This document shows, piece by piece, positions 11,956 through 23,673 of a DNA stretch of 64,000 nt. This DNA comes from Mesostigma viride. Taxonomy: Eukaryota > Streptophyta > Mesostigmatophyceae > Mesostigmatales > Mesostigmataceae. The notes under the pieces were generated by a model. That model saw only the letters and a program-made list of their open reading frames with translations. It did not search any database and had not been told where the DNA came from. How positions within the stretch are numbered: position 1 is the first letter of the stretch; each line of letters opens with the position of its first letter. Both the position numbers and the translations under genes were made by a program. The stretch spans positions 1,408,046 to 1,472,045 of the forward strand of contig RPFO01000165.1 in the NCBI GenBank assembly GCA_009746045.1, written 5' to 3'.

Positions 11956-12360
11956 GAAAGCAGCGCATATACAACAGGACATGGTCAAGCTGGAGAAGCC
12001 AGGCGCCAAGCCCGGCATGAGCTTGACGACGACGACGTCGCCGCCGACGAGCTTAACCCGCGCACCACACGGCACAGAAACTTCATTTTAAGCGATGAAT
12101 CGAGCGGCGATACCGAAAATGTGGTGGAGAGAGAGGAGAGTGATGAAGGCGAGGATTCAGAGGAAGGGGAGTGTCAAAATGAAGAAAGAGAAGAAACTGA
12201 GGTGACCCCGCAGTACAACCTGCACCCGGCTTATGCCGAGCAGAGGGAGCACGACAGGGCACAACCTGTACCTACTAATGGATACCCGTGCGACTGCTGC
12301 AATCGGATATTCACAACACCAGGGCGACGCAGACAGCACCTACGCAGCGAAGCCAGAAAA
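11956..12360 (+). pseudogene. Acidic protein with one C2H2 zinc finger, 5' part
   Basis: The frame is open from 11956, after an in-frame TAG. It encodes a very acidic stretch (runs of Asp and Glu, e.g. EREESDEGEDSEEGE near 12130) and then one C2H2 finger, CDCCNRIFTTPGRRRQH, near 12290-12340. After about 12360 the frame reads non-protein-like sequence. A T-rich tract and TTTTGCAG at about 12471-12478 could be an intron end, which would join to the segment at 12706. No upstream ATG in frame was found, so an earlier exon or loss of the start is likely. It could be a host DNA-binding protein or the DNA-binding part of an unrecognised transposon; no homologue was recognised. Confidence 0.45.
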
Positions 12361-12486
12361 AAAGTTTCTTGGTGGTTCGTGTGGACGCTATTCTTGCATT
12401 TTGACCTTTTGCTTAATGCGTTATATCCATGCTAATTACAATTCGGCTTTCTGCTATCTGTTATGCTGGGATTTTGCAGGCACAGC

Positions 12487-12700
12487 AGTTGTACAAGCTA
12501 ACGCTTATACTTTTTATGCGCAAACCTTTTTAGCTAAGGTTAACGCATATTCTTACATCTACTGCTTATACTTTTTATGCGCAAACCTTTTAGCTAAGGT
12601 TAACGCATATTCTTACATCCTGCGCAGGATGTAAGAATATGCGTTAACCTTAGCTAAAAAGGTTTGCGCATAAAAAGTATAAGCGTTAGCTTGTACAACT
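12487..12700. mobile_element. 214-bp fold-back MITE with ACAGC target duplication
   Basis: Ends AGTTGTACAAGC and GCTTGTACAACT are perfect inverted repeats that continue inward for about 70 bp. ACAGC occurs on both sides (12482-12486 and 12701-12705). The left arm holds a second tandem copy of the ~65-bp inner segment (TTTTTATGCGCAAACC...TTCTTACATC) that the right arm lacks. The middle is TCCTGCGCAGGA. It lies between the two parts of the zinc-finger ORF, probably at an intron-exon border. Confidence 0.85.
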
Positions 12701-12705
12701 ACAGC

Positions 12706-13035
12706 AGCCAGCGTAGGGGCACTGGTGGCAGCCGCCATATTTGCTCCGCGTACTTCGACCTCGGGGAGGAGGAGGCTGGCCTGCAGCCTGTCACTAAAAA
12801 ATTGAAAAAAGAACCTGAGTCACCTGTTGCTGACGACGCGCAACCATCATTGTACGAACAAGTGGTGGACTTTGAGAATGACATGGAAGTAGAAATTGCC
12901 CATGGAGAGAAAACTCCTGCACAATTACGTGTGGTGACTGACAAGTTTAATGATGCCTGGCTAGACAGAATCATAGACAGTGATGATGGTCGTGATGAGA
13001 TGATTTTGTGCGGGGACTACATTGAAGTGACGTGA
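12706..13035 (+). pseudogene. 3' part of the zinc-finger ORF
   Basis: Open frame to a TGA at 13033-13035. Its product begins with a basic Ser/Arg/Gly stretch, includes KKLKKEPESP (a possible nuclear localisation signal) and ends in an acidic tail (DSDDGRDEMILCGDYIEVT). Composition matches the acidic 5' part, and removing the MITE brings the two within one putative intron of each other. AT-rich DNA follows with AATAAT/AATAAA-like signals near 13210. Function is unknown. Confidence 0.4.
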
Positions 13036-13579
13036 AGTTATGGTGATGATGGCTGTAACATGGGGATGAAATTAAGTGACCTAAAATATTTTTAATGCAA
13101 TACTTGTTTGCCTTGGATCATGACCCACACAATCATATCATAACTGTAACCTTATATGAATCTGGCATGGCAACATGAAATAAGCACATGTGCATTACAC
13201 ACAGCATAATGAATAATAAACGCAAGTCTCCACGTTTTTTTTTTTGGAAATGCTACAAGTTTACATTTTCAGCTCTTGCATTACCCTTGGTATCAATTTT
13301 TTTTGGCAGGGCTGCGTTAGGAAAAAAGCACAGGACATAAGTGTTTCAGCCGTGCAGTAACCCTTGACAGCATCTTTTTTTTTGGCAGGGCTAACTTAGG
13401 CAAAAAGCACAAGTTCTAAGCCAAAAGCAGATTTGCATTATTATAAAGGAGGTTTTGCTTTGGACTTAGGTTTTTTTCATTACTTAGGTAAGTTTGAAAA
13501 ACAAAAGTCTGAAAGTCCGGGCAAAGGTGAATACAACAAAAAAAACAGCCCTGACCGGGAGAAGACAAGTCTGCGGCCT
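13036..13579. other. AT-rich 3' flank with repeated motifs
   Basis: No gene. Near 13505-13545 lies an AAGTCTGAAAGTCCGGGC segment that recurs in the same orientation at about 24481-24521. At 13547 AGCCCTGACCGGGAGAAGA recurs from 11493. Two GGCAGGGCT-type repeats lie at about 13307 and 13385. Confidence 0.5.
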
Positions 13580-13690
13580 GCGGGGGCTGAGATTAAATAA
13601 GAGGTACCTTGAAATTAAATAAGAGGCGTGCATCTATGAATATATAGTTTTGGAGGCGAGTTTCTGTTGGCGTTAAGTCGTAGTATTGTA
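13580..13690 (+). repeat. Left arm of an older inverted-repeat element
   Basis: GAGGTACCTTGAAATTAAAT and the following ~80 bp match, in reverse complement and imperfectly, the sequence at 24330-24445. With LTR element 1 removed, the two arms would bound a ~0.6-kb MITE-like element. Confidence 0.7.
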
Positions 13691-13858
13691 CGATTGATAG
13701 ATTGGTAGTGCACTGGTGGTACTGCACGACGGTATTGGACGGAGTTCCCGGAATCCCGGTCTGGCAAGCGGATTTTGCATCTCACGGGTACATCTCACGG
13801 GTACATCTCACGGGTACACGACGCGGCACGAAAATGGCTCGCAGAAAAGCTAGGAACC

Positions 13859-14314
13859 AGTTGGAACGAGTCTAACGACGATGGACAACTGCCGAAAGCT
13901 GCAATGGAAGGATGGTTGTATTAGCAATAATACAATGAGAGTAGTGTAAGCTTGAGGGCTCAGAATGGAACGTCTGGGCAAACTCGGGTGCTGCGGCACT
14001 CCCCAGTGCTACGCCTATATGCCTATGGCAGTGCTACCTGCAGCACCTACCAGTGGACAACTGTACACTGCAATGCCATGCGACCACGTCACTAGCATCA
14101 ACTACACTCGGCCCGTCAGACCCGGATAACCCGGATCTGGCGGGTCGAGCTAGAGTCTAGGCACAGTCTGGCACTAACCGCACATCGGTCCACATGACGC
14201 CTCAGTACCGTACACCCTGCCGTACAGTACTGAGGTGTCCCGCTCAGCCGCGGTAGGCAATACGCGGCGCGCAGGCCGGAAATCCGTGTGTCAGCCTAAG
14301 CATCTCATCTAACT
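13859..14314 (-). repeat. 3' LTR of element 1 (456 bp)
   Basis: Direct repeat of 23674-24131, differing by a handful of substitutions and small indels, mostly near 14090-14105. It starts AGTTGGAACGAG and ends CATCTAACT. Flanked on the left by GAACC. Confidence 0.92.
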
Positions 14315-15381
14315 CCCATTATGTTTTCCTTTCAGGTTGAAGGCTAGCGACTTCAAGCCTGACCCTGCCCAGCTAGGAGACTGACTCCAAGCTGACTGAG
14401 GTGCTGAGCAACTGACACCCATACTGCAACATCTGGACTGAAAAAGATGGGCCCCAGAACTCGTGCAATACTTGTGATGGCATCACGTTTAGCTCAACAT
14501 GCCCGGGGAGTTCCTCCTCCTCGCGAGCTCACAAGGGAGATAGCTATGCCTGTCTGCCTATCCAGGGAGTGCATCACCAGCCAAGAGAGCCATTGTAAAA
14601 AAATGCCAAGGTAACCGTTTAAGAGGTTCCATGTTGTTCCATCATCATCGCCCACTCAGAGAAAAAATACCCAGCCAGGCTGGGTCAACTGAGCTCAGGT
14701 TACCTGCAACCTGAGGAGTGACAGTGGACAGGTTTATTGCACCCTGCACTGTCCATGTTGTACCTGCACAACATGTGAGGACCAGCCACCCCTGCCCTGC
14801 ACAGAGGGGGCTGAAGTCCTAGTGACAGGTGACAGGACTATGACATCCTGGACCTGCCACGTTGCACCTGCACAACGTGTGAGGACCAGCCACCCCTGCC
14901 CTGCACATGGTGACTGAAGTCCTGGTGACAGGTGACAGGAATATTTCATCCTGCACCTGTGCTGAGCACGTTGTACTAGACAACATGACAGCACCCATGC
15001 CTTTACTGCCACTGAACAGTGAGGCCAGGTGGCCCAGGAGATCCACAGTGAACTGGGGTCCTGGGTAACCACCTGTCAAGGGAGCTTTGACCCTCCACTT
15101 GAATGGGGGGCACCTGAGCCACTGAGCTCAAGGCCAATCCACCAAGGCATACGCCCTAGTGGAGAAAGAATGTGAGATACATCCCATGCCCACCTATGAA
15201 GGTGTGCATAACGAAATTCCATGGTGTTGAAAAAATCAAAACAGATTTTATTGGGCATAGGGCACGCAGATGTATGAAAACAGACTCCAACCAACCCCCC
15301 TTGCTGGAAGCCACAACCTACCCCTTGGACCTGCCCAAGGGGTACTGGGTGACCTAGGCGGCCCTGGTGAACAGGACCCTG
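14315..15381 (-). other. 3' untranslated part of LTR element 1
   Basis: Between RNase H and the 3' LTR there is no gene. A 104-bp segment is tandemly duplicated at about 14740-14950 (GAGGACCAGCCACCCCTGCC at 14777 and 14881). On the minus strand, purine-rich GAAAGGAAAACATAATGGG abuts the 3' LTR and is the likely polypurine tract for plus-strand priming. Confidence 0.6.
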
Positions 15382-17169
15382 CTAGGCGTCCCCCCTATGG
15401 GGCAGGGTTGCCTGCTTGCCATAGGGGTTCATCAAGTGGTACAACAGCTGATATTGTTCAGCTGCCTGCTGAGGCACTTTAGTGAGTGCATCAGCAGCGT
15501 TGTGTTTGTCCTCCACGTGACGGGTGGACTCCCAGTAGGTGGACTCCTGTTTAAGGACCACCCAGTCAAGATCAGTGTGCACAGCATAGGGGTTAGCAAG
15601 GAAACTGAGGACTGACTGACTGTCAGTGAGCAAGTGTGCCACCACCCCAGCATTGCTGCCTGCTTGCATCTGCAACCAAACCAGCACATGATTCAAGTAC
15701 CTGGCATGAAGCACTGCTGACACCACTGCCCTGCACTCAGCAGCATTGCTGCTGACAGCCTTGCGTCTATGCAACCGGCTGTACCATGAAATGAGAGACA
15801 AGGGTGCATCATCATTCTGCACAAAATACAAGCCTGACTCCCTTGCCTGCAACTTGGTAATCTGCCTGGACTCCATGGAACTATCCATCATAGCTTGGAT
15901 GTGAATGGTTTTGTGGAGATCCAAGGAGTGCAAGATAAGGGGAGGGCCTTCCTGGAGAGTTTTGGTGATGGCTTTGTGACCTACTTGCATCAAGACATCA
16001 TCATCAACTCTGCTAACCACAGCCAGGTGAGGTGCACACGTTGAGCACAACCACCCCAGCTTGCCTCTAATGGTAGGACAGGCTCCAGGTTTGATTTTTG
16101 TTTGCAAAACCTCCAAGCAGCTGTGCATGTAATCATTGGGAGAGTAAAGTGCACACACCCACTGGTTTTGATGCTGCTGGAGTTGTAACATTGTGCCACA
16201 AAATTTTATGGCAGTGGTGCCCAGCTCTACTTGCTTGCCAATCTCAAAATGCTGTGACACTTGTTGAATAAAATCATCTACAGCACGCCTTGGCCCAGCA
16301 ATCAGCTGATCATCCCCATGCCACACAAAGGTGAGTATGCCATGAGGGTGTGGGACCACAAAGAAGCAAGGGTCTATGTCATCATATCTAGCCCCTAGCT
16401 TTTCAAACACAGCCTGAGCTGACATCCTGAAAATCGAGGAGCTGATTGCAGCCCTTCAACACCTATGTTAGCTTTCAGGTACTGCTGAGGGATGTGTTTT
16501 GCCCAAACTCTGGGAGTGGAGACTACATACACCTGACCATGCCACACTTGTTGTGCTATCTCAGGTGAGCCTTTCAGGAAAGCCCTTTTAATGTCTGTAG
16601 CCTTACATACATAGTCATCCCCATCATTGAGATGACCCACAAAGACAGACAGCAAGATTTTTAGGATGTTTGCTGAATGCCTGGCGTGTACAACTCTGCC
16701 TCTGTCAGATCAGTGGTGCCCTTGAACTCTGTCACACAAGGTCTAGCATGAAAATGACTGACCCATCTGCTGCTGGCTTATGTTTACACACAAACTTCAG
16801 GCGCAAGTGCTTGCACCCTGCAGGCTTTTTGTCAATAGGTGTGACAGGTGGAGTATGAGAAGGACTAAGAGGATCTGGCACTACCCATTCTTCCCTGGCC
16901 TTGTTAAAGGCCTCCACCCATTTTAGGAATCCTATGTGTGTGCGACAGTCTTGCTCTATCTGTTCATAAGAAAGAGGAGACATTTTAGCCACATCATGCT
17001 TGCCCAATCCAAATGAGTTGGGATGAAGTTTTTGGTTGTGAACCAAGTCTGCCACACAGGGTTCTTGCCCTGGGGCATACTTGGGTGTAGCAAATTTTAC
17101 AGAAGCAATGTTGGTGTTAAGAAGTTTTTCAAGAGAAATTTTGAAATGATTCAGATCAACACCACCCAT
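15382..17169 (-). pseudogene. Reverse transcriptase and RNase H of LTR element 1
   Basis: Copia-type polymerase region in at least three frames (changes near 16410 and about 16650-16740). RT shows RLKFVCKHKP, the ATDIKRAFLKG block (first catalytic Asp, about 16560-16600) and, in place of the usual Tyr-x-Asp-Asp, His-Gly-Asp-Asp at 16309-16320. RNase H follows, with MMDSSMESRQ, AAECRAVVSA, LLTDSQSVLS and NAADALTK supplying the Asp-Glu-Asp-Asp set. It makes the cDNA and removes the RNA template. HGDD also occurs in element 2, so it is a lineage trait, not a mutation of this copy. Confidence 0.85.
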
Positions 17170-17199
17170 GTCCTGGATGGATAGTCTATCACTGGAGAT

Positions 17200-17480
17200 A
17201 TGACACCAGGGTAACAGAGAAAAGGATCCCCCAACAAAGCATTCCCTTTATAACCTTCCAATACCTGAAAAGGAGTGGGGATACCAGTATAGTCAACATG
17301 ACCTGACCTGTACCTTGAGGGATGACTGCCCTGAGAAATCAGCCACATGGTGCCAGGGTGAAGGTTCCAAAGGCATATGGGGCACAGCCAGGGCACTGAT
17401 AATGCTGACCTGGGCTTGTGTGTCCACTGCAACCATAAATGGGCTATTGTCATTCTGCCCAACCTTCCCCACCTTAGCTG
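17200..17480 (-). pseudogene. Retropepsin-like domain located after the integrase (element 1)
   Basis: The integrase frame runs into MVAVDTQAQVSIISALAV (about 17390-17440). In the next frame FQVLEGYKGNALLGDPFLC follows (about 17210-17270), matching the end of a retropepsin fold (ALLG-x-x-FL). Retropepsins normally have Asp-Thr/Ser-Gly; here the glycine is Gln. Element 2 has the same module in the same place. The usual copia position, between zinc knuckle and integrase, shows no DSG motif in this element. Assignment rests on the paired motifs and their spacing. Confidence 0.65.
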
Positions 17481-18778
17481 ATCCTGCAGCAGTTTGAGCT
17501 TTAGCTCTATGAGCTGCTTGTAAAATGCGAACAGCGTCTGCTAGGCTGCGTTTGGAAGGTGCAGCTAGTGGCTGAGCTATGTTCACACTTGAAGAGGTGA
17601 TAGGTTGCTGATCACCTGTTTTGCCAATGTGACCCTCTGCTGCAGGGGGCCAAGCCTGCAGTGACTGCCTGCAATCATCAAGGGTGACCTGGGTGTCACA
17701 GTGGGTGTGGCTCTCACACTCACCAGTGGGTGTTCCAAACAACCACTCACTGGGCAACGCTGGGATGCCAGGCAACTGTACAGGGCTGTCGGCCAACAGC
17801 TCTTCCTCCTCTGCCACGTCTGACACAGTTGGAAAATACAATTTCATCCTGTGAGGTGAACACCTGTGAATCTTTCCCGTGTCATTGTGTTTAACTAACA
17901 CTGTCCTGCCAGTGGTGTTAAACTTTAGGATGGTGGCTGGCCCATGCCAGGTACCCACCTTGCCTAGTCCCGACTCCTTGTAGAATAGGACCTGATCCCC
18001 TTCTCTGAAGGTGGGACGTGGATGCTTTGCATCCTTGACAGCTAACCTGCTAGCTGTCTGTGCTCGCTGTGCGTTGTATAGGGCTAGTACCTCAGGTGGA
18101 TAAATGCCTGCATGCAATCCATCTGGTGTAATGATCACCCCTTGTGGGGTTTTCATGAGTGGCCTCCTGTTGAGGACTTGGCACAACCTGGTGGACCACA
18201 GAGCTCTGTCAGCATATGACCCACTGTCAGCCAGCAGATTGCCATCTTCTTGGCTACAAGGGTTTTAATGGACCTGATGGCCCTTTCAATAATGCCTTGC
18301 CTCTCATGATCTTCTAGCCCAGCCAGATCAATAGCCTCACACCCTGGTTCATTGGCAAGACACGTGAACTGCTGATCCAGTAACAATGCCTCCACAGGGT
18401 AGTACCTGGCCTGAGCAATCAAGAGAGCCCTGAGCAACTGTGTCTTGTCCATTCCAGGTAATGGTTCAATGGTTGTGTACCTTGACCATGCATCTTTAAG
18501 TGCCAAGTAAGATTGTCCTTTGATATGAAAGACATCTCCTACCACCCTGCCCTTGCACTTAGGTGGGGTAGCTACATGCCACTTAGGGGGTTTGGGTGCA
18601 TTGAACTGACAATGCTGGCAGTGGGATCTGACCACCTGGCATGCACGTCTGAGTGCTGCCCCCCCTATTGCTGCTGCCACCACCTCTGCACTCACTTCAT
18701 GCCCATAAAGGAAATGCAACTGCAAAGCAAGCTCCTGAAAACTGATATGAGCATCCTCTGAGGGGACACTCTGCACAC
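17481..18778 (-). pseudogene. Integrase of LTR element 1
   Basis: Inserts the cDNA into chromosomes. The HHCC zinc domain is visible as LHFLYGHEVS ... RSHCQHC (about 18605-18715). The catalytic core has GDVFHIKG (Asp), LLLDQQF (Asp) and GIIERAIRSIK (Glu) in the order and spacing of DDE integrases. The C-terminal part, FREGDQVLFYKESGLGKVG then GPATI and SPHRMKLY (about 17830-18030), is a GPY-like DNA-binding fold. One frame change lies near 18170. The upstream stretch to about 18880 is open but has no motif. Confidence 0.85.
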
Positions 18779-18879
18779 CTTGGGAACCAGAGATGTGAAG
18801 GTTGGTTTAGAGACATAATCTTCTGAAACCAGCTGTAGCACCTTTCCAGAACTGCTCACTGCTCTGACAGTGGGGCATG

Positions 18880-19433
18880 CAGATGAAAGAGGTGAAGCAG
18901 GCACACTCAAGCCAGCATGAGAGGGAGACTCACACTTCTTGCCGTAAGGAGGCCGCTTGCAGTCCTTGGGGTCACCGTGGGGCGGCCCGTGGCACTTGTG
19001 GCACAGGACGTCCAGATGCCCCAGCTCGTCCTCGTTCTTGGCAGGTAGGCCGCAGGTGGTACCTCATGCCACAGCGGGTGCACCGCTGAGAAGCCTTGTC
19101 CTCCTTGTCCTGCTTGTTGTTGTTATTGTTTTTGTTGTTGTTGTTGTTGTTGTTGTTGTTGCTGTTGTTGTTGTTGTTGTTGTTGCTGTTGTTGTTGCTG
19201 TTGTTGTTGCTGGAGCTGCCCCCCTTGGAGGGAGACTGCCCCTTACCCTTGCCCTTGCCCCAGCCCCTGCCCTTGCCCTTGCCCTTGCCCTTGCCCTTGC
19301 CCTTGCCCTTAAACAACTGTCCCAGCAGGGACTTCACCTCTGCCATGGTTACAGGTCTCTTGCTCCTGTCTTCCCTCTCCCTGTCCTCCTCCTCCCTATC
19401 CTCCCCCCTGACCCTTTTTTGTCCAAAAACCAA
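18880..19433 (-). pseudogene. Nucleocapsid part of gag with zinc knuckles and Asn tract (element 1)
   Basis: On the minus strand: a charged Glu/Asp/Arg stretch, a Lys-Gly repeat (KGKGKGKG), a long Asn/Ser tract encoded by a GTT/TTG repeat, then CTRCGMRYHLRPTC, a CCHC zinc knuckle. One frame over follows CHKCHGPPHGDPKDC, a second knuckle-like motif. These bind element RNA in the particle. No ATG opens this segment. It was probably continuous with the gag at 21174 before the 1.7-kb insertion and frame changes. Confidence 0.7.
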
Positions 19434-19434
19434 A

Positions 19435-21158
19435 TGTCCTCATTTGAGGACATAGTCCTCGTTTGAGACGGGGGGGGTCAGGGGCGCGGTTTTGGCGCCA
19501 AATTTGGTCCTAGGGCCACTTGGTGGGTTTTGGCGCGAAACTGGGATAGGTACTGAGCGCGCCAAGCCCCTGGGGTCGACAGGGGTCGACCGTACCTGGA
19601 AAATATGAGGCGACGAAAAGTACCTACAATAGCAAGAACATCGCAATGCAATCGAGTGTTTTGTCGAGTGGCGGCTATGGGGTCGTGCCAGTTCCGAGGC
19701 TTGCCTGAATGTTATAGGGCATTATTTTGCCCCGGACGAAGACAGCATTTTAGATCGTCATCTAGTGATTTCGAAGATGCTATTCTTCACGTGCAGGTGC
19801 TTTGTATATGTCGAAAATTTTGTTCATGAACGGATTTTGGCATTGTTGAAGAAAATCTGAGAGCTACGTAGATCGCATGATAGGTCAGTTCGCAGTTCGG
19901 TTTTACAATTTCTTTTTCCGCCCAGGCGCTGCGGATATCGCGAGTATGGGTTATGGTACGCTTCTGGGCTTATGGGCGACATGGGGAGAAGAGGGACCTG
20001 GGCAGTTGCATGCGTCAAAGAGTCTCTATTTTTTCGTCGTGATGTCGCAGTCGCGCCTGGCGAAAACCAGGGCGAGCGCGAGCCATATTTTTCTTTTGCC
20101 GCAAGGCTGGGTGCTTCCCACGCGTCACCGTCCTTTAATATATATTTCTTGAGCTGGCCCGCGCAGCTGGCGGCCTGGGCGCACGTCAAGAGCAAGGTTC
20201 CGACTGTCATTCTCAACCGCATCGTTCTAAGTAAGCGTGTTAAGCGGATTGTAACCTATAACTCTCGCAGACGTGATAATTCCGGTTGCTTTCAATGCCC
20301 AACTTCGTGGTTTTGATTACGTTTATGTCCGGGGAATAACGGAAGTTTGCTGGGCAGTACTTTCTTTTCCCGCTGCGTCACTGAAAAGGTAAACGGCCTT
20401 GCGTTATCAAAACAGCAGCAACTAGAAGTCGCTGTGCTTAATTGCGATGTGGTAGTTTGATTCAACACATATACTGCCTTGTTGCTGAGAAGTTTTTCAA
20501 GGCTTGCTGGTATGTTGCCCATATGTTTCTAATGCTTCAACTCATGTCCAAGTGATCAAGACTGGCTTGGAAACTTGAGCTTGTCATGTTTACATTGTGC
20601 TTGTGTTACAACTTGTGCCTCTTTGCAGTATATGTTTCATATATAACGTAAGGGTTCAGCATCATGGTTTAGCACCGTGGTGGCAGCCGAGCCTCTACTA
20701 ACGATCATGGACCTAACCTTGGCGAGTATTTGCTTCATACTTCACTCGTTGGACTGAGCTAGCTTTACACCTGCTGTTTGGCCTGCACCATGGTCCCTGG
20801 TTGCCAGTTACATTTGGTCCCCCCCCCTGGCAGGCTGCAGGGTCTAGGACTGCCAGGGTGTAACATAGACATGTTGTGGGCACCCTGGGTGCATTTTCAG
20901 GGCCAGCCATGACCTGGCCATGCCTTCTTTCTTGGCATATTGTTGACTTGAGTGCTATTTGGTCACTCGCGTAGCGACCCCCCTGCATTCATAAATCGTA
21001 AACAATTATACAGTGAGCATATTCCATGGATGTTAAGCATCGCAACTCTTGAACATATCATAAATGAACATGGTTCCATACCGTACCCATGGATGTGTTG
21101 ACATGTGTTAGTTATTACAAATGGTATCCATGCTTAAAAATGTCCTCATTTGAGGACA
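19435..21158. mobile_element. 1.7-kb insertion bounded by palindromic TGTCCTCATTTGAGGACA
   Basis: The same 18-bp palindrome stands at both ends (19435-19452 and 21141-21158) and separates two parts of the gag of LTR element 1. Interior DNA has no long ORF and no domain that I recognise; the short frame near 19605-19829 is unassigned. No clear target duplication was seen. It is probably a non-autonomous DNA transposon; a recombination product of two palindromes is an alternative. Confidence 0.55.
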
Positions 21159-21173
21159 TTTTCTTGGTGATTA

Positions 21174-23629
21174 GACAATTTTTACAGAGGTGCCCATGGC
21201 CCCCTGGCTTAGTGGGGCCAGGGCCAGCTTGATATAATCCAATGCCTCCTTCATGTCCTCCCAGTACTTTGCCATTCCTGTTGCAAGCATAGCATAGGTG
21301 TTTTTGTCAAGTTTGAGTTTCTCAAGGAAGGAACGCAGCAAGAACTTGTGATCTAGCTGCTGGACATCAGGACGTGCTTTGATGGCTAGCTCATATTTCT
21401 TGGTCTCAGCCACATAGTCTACGGAGGTGACCCTGTATTCCTCTACCCACCTGAATGCCCCATATATGTCCACAGATGAGGGGGTGGAGAGGAGGTCAGT
21501 TAGCTCCTTCATGAAGGCCTCCCAAACTGCCCTAGCCTGCGTGTCCTGCCACTTGGGATACCTACGCTGGAAGACAAGGATGAGATTCTGAATCTGAGAG
21601 GAGGACTGATGGTAAAAATCCCCCTGCATGAGAGATCCAAACCAATTCTTGACATTCAGTTCCTCCCTAGCCAGCTGAAGAGAGAGAAGTGCATGATTCC
21701 CCTGCTCCCTAGTATACCCCTCAGGCAGCCCCCTGACATTAATCCTATCCACAGGACGGTTTTCATTGTATGTGGGCCACCTGGAGGGGGATGCAGGGGG
21801 TGAGGGAGAAGATGGTGTTGCTGCTGCAGCATTCACAGGAGAGACATGCTGAGAGGGAGGTGCTATCTGAGTGAGCTGAGCAGGAGAGGCAAGCATGGGC
21901 TGTGTAGGATGGGTAGGCAACATAGGGGTGGGCTGGGTGGGGGTGTGAGTATGTGTGACTTCCCGCCTCCTGCTGCGGGCCTCCTCCCAGTCATGGAAGG
22001 TGGGAGAGAGAGACACGTCATCGTCAGTAGGGTTAGTAAAATCATGATGCAGCCAGGTAGGCAGCCACCTACCCGCCCCTTTCATGATGGCATTGTGCAG
22101 GAGCTCCATGAGTCGCACCAGGCGAACCCTGTTACCCTGCACCCTCCTCCCTGAGAGGAGGGCCTGCAGGGCAGGCAGCAAGTCGTCGCACACGGGCTGC
22201 GTGTGTCCGCGTGGACTTTGGGCAAGCCCAGTATATGCGTGATAATCGCACACACTAGGCTGCCCGCCTCCGCGACGTGCAGCTGCTGGCTCCTGTCGGC
22301 CAGCCCACGGAAGGAGGCGGTGGCAGCCTGAATGGCCCGCCACACAGGCTCATCATTCAGGGTGATGAAGTCCTGACCTTCCAGGTCGCCGTCCAGCCGT
22401 GCCGGCTGCTGCCCTGCCAGGGTGGGACCCTGAGGCCCCTCCGGCCCAGCCAGGGCCTTGTCCCTGTTGCGACTAGAGGGGGCCTGCCCCCCAGAGCCGC
22501 TGGAGGTGCCAGTGACACCCTCCATGGGAGTTACCTCCCCCGCCTGCGCCGGAGGCGCGGGCGTCGCTGCCGGGGTCCCTGCGACCCCGGGAGCTGGCGT
22601 CGCCGCCGGGGTCCCTGCAACCCCGGTGGCCTCCTCAGCCACCTGGCCCCCCACACTGGGCGGGGGAGCCCGCTGCTGAGGCTGGACCCTCTGACCTGCC
22701 AGAGGGTCCTGGGTGGTTTCACCACCCATGGGCGTGGTAGGGGCGACTGCCGCCCCGCGCTCCGTCGCAGGCGGCATCGCAGCCGCCTCGCGCCTCTCCG
22801 GGCCCCAGCCAACTGGCGTGACTTGGGGCCACGGCGGCAACGGAGTCAGCGTGATCTCCTGCTTGGCGACCACGCGCAGCGCCTTTCTCTGACGCTGCCT
22901 GGACGCCCACTGATCCACAGTGCCTGGATTGCGCCTCGGCCTATTGGCGAAACACCACATCCAAACGGCCACCTGGATCATGTTGAACTGCATCCGCAAA
23001 CGATGCTCGAGCAGCGTGTGCGTCCGATGAACATCCATCGCATGCGTCGGCTCATCGGCGGTCAACTGAAAACGCTGGCGAATGATCCAGCCGTTCACCG
23101 AGATGAACGCTTGGATGTCGTCTTCCCCGATGGGGAGAAGATACGGTAAGCGCCCGAACTCTACAGGCGGCGGAACATGCGCACCATACCGGTCGATGTC
23201 TAGGATGGCCATCTGTCGGCCCACCGAGAGATTACCAGACGTCGCTGGCGTCTGGGAAGAAATCTCTAGCGAAGGCCGTGGCCTCACAGGCGGCACCTCC
23301 CCGTCCTCTTCCGAGGAGTCACTCCGTTCACGACCCCCATCACCTGCGATGGGGGAATTACGTGCTCGGGGAACCTGCCCCCCGGGTGCCATGGCGGACG
23401 AGCCGCCAGTGGCAAACGGACGTCCGCTCGCCATCCCCCGGGCGCCGGTCCCCACCTGCGGGGTCCGACGTCTGGGGTGGTCGGCGACCACCGTGCGGAA
23501 GGTGACGCTAGGCGTCACCCTCGCTGCATCGTTGGCGGAGGGCGTGCCCTCCGGCGTAAGTCGGGGGGATGTGCGCCTGGCAGGCGCCTTCCCCTTGTTG
23601 TTGTTGTCGTTGACGTTGTTGGAAGCCAT
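21174..23629 (-). pseudogene. Gag of LTR element 1
   Basis: Starts with ATG at 23629 (MASNNVNDNNNKGKAPARR), 45 bp from the 5' LTR. The first ~460 codons are Pro/Ala/Thr-rich with a central segment (about codons 140-240) that looks folded. The frame shifts near 22200-22220. The second part reads HNAIMKGAGRWLPTW, then a Thr/Pro tract, then a helical region (EELNVKNWFGSLMQGDFYHQ to KYWEDMKEALDYIKLALAPL) that resembles copia-type capsid. It ends in a TAA just before the 1.7-kb insertion. Zinc knuckles lie beyond the insertion. Confidence 0.7.
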
Positions 23630-23639
23630 GTTTTTTGTT

Positions 23640-23673
23640 TTTCGGAAAAAAAAAAAAAAAGCTTTTCAGTCCA
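23640..23673 (-). promoter_or_regulatory. Primer-binding site region of LTR element 1
   Basis: Reading the minus strand out of the 5' LTR (ending AACT), the next bases are TGGACTGAAAAGC. A TGG immediately after the LTR is the usual start of a site that pairs with the CCA 3' end of a tRNA primer. A 15-base A tract (T on the minus strand) follows. The tRNA was not identified. Confidence 0.55.

Noticed and set aside
11645-12091. 149-codon ORF before the zinc-finger frame
   Set aside because: No domain, Lys/Thr/Arg-biased low-complexity product, and the acidic zinc-finger frame overlaps it.
19605-19829. Small basic ORF as a transposase or THAP-like protein
   Set aside because: Short, with no motif that I could support.
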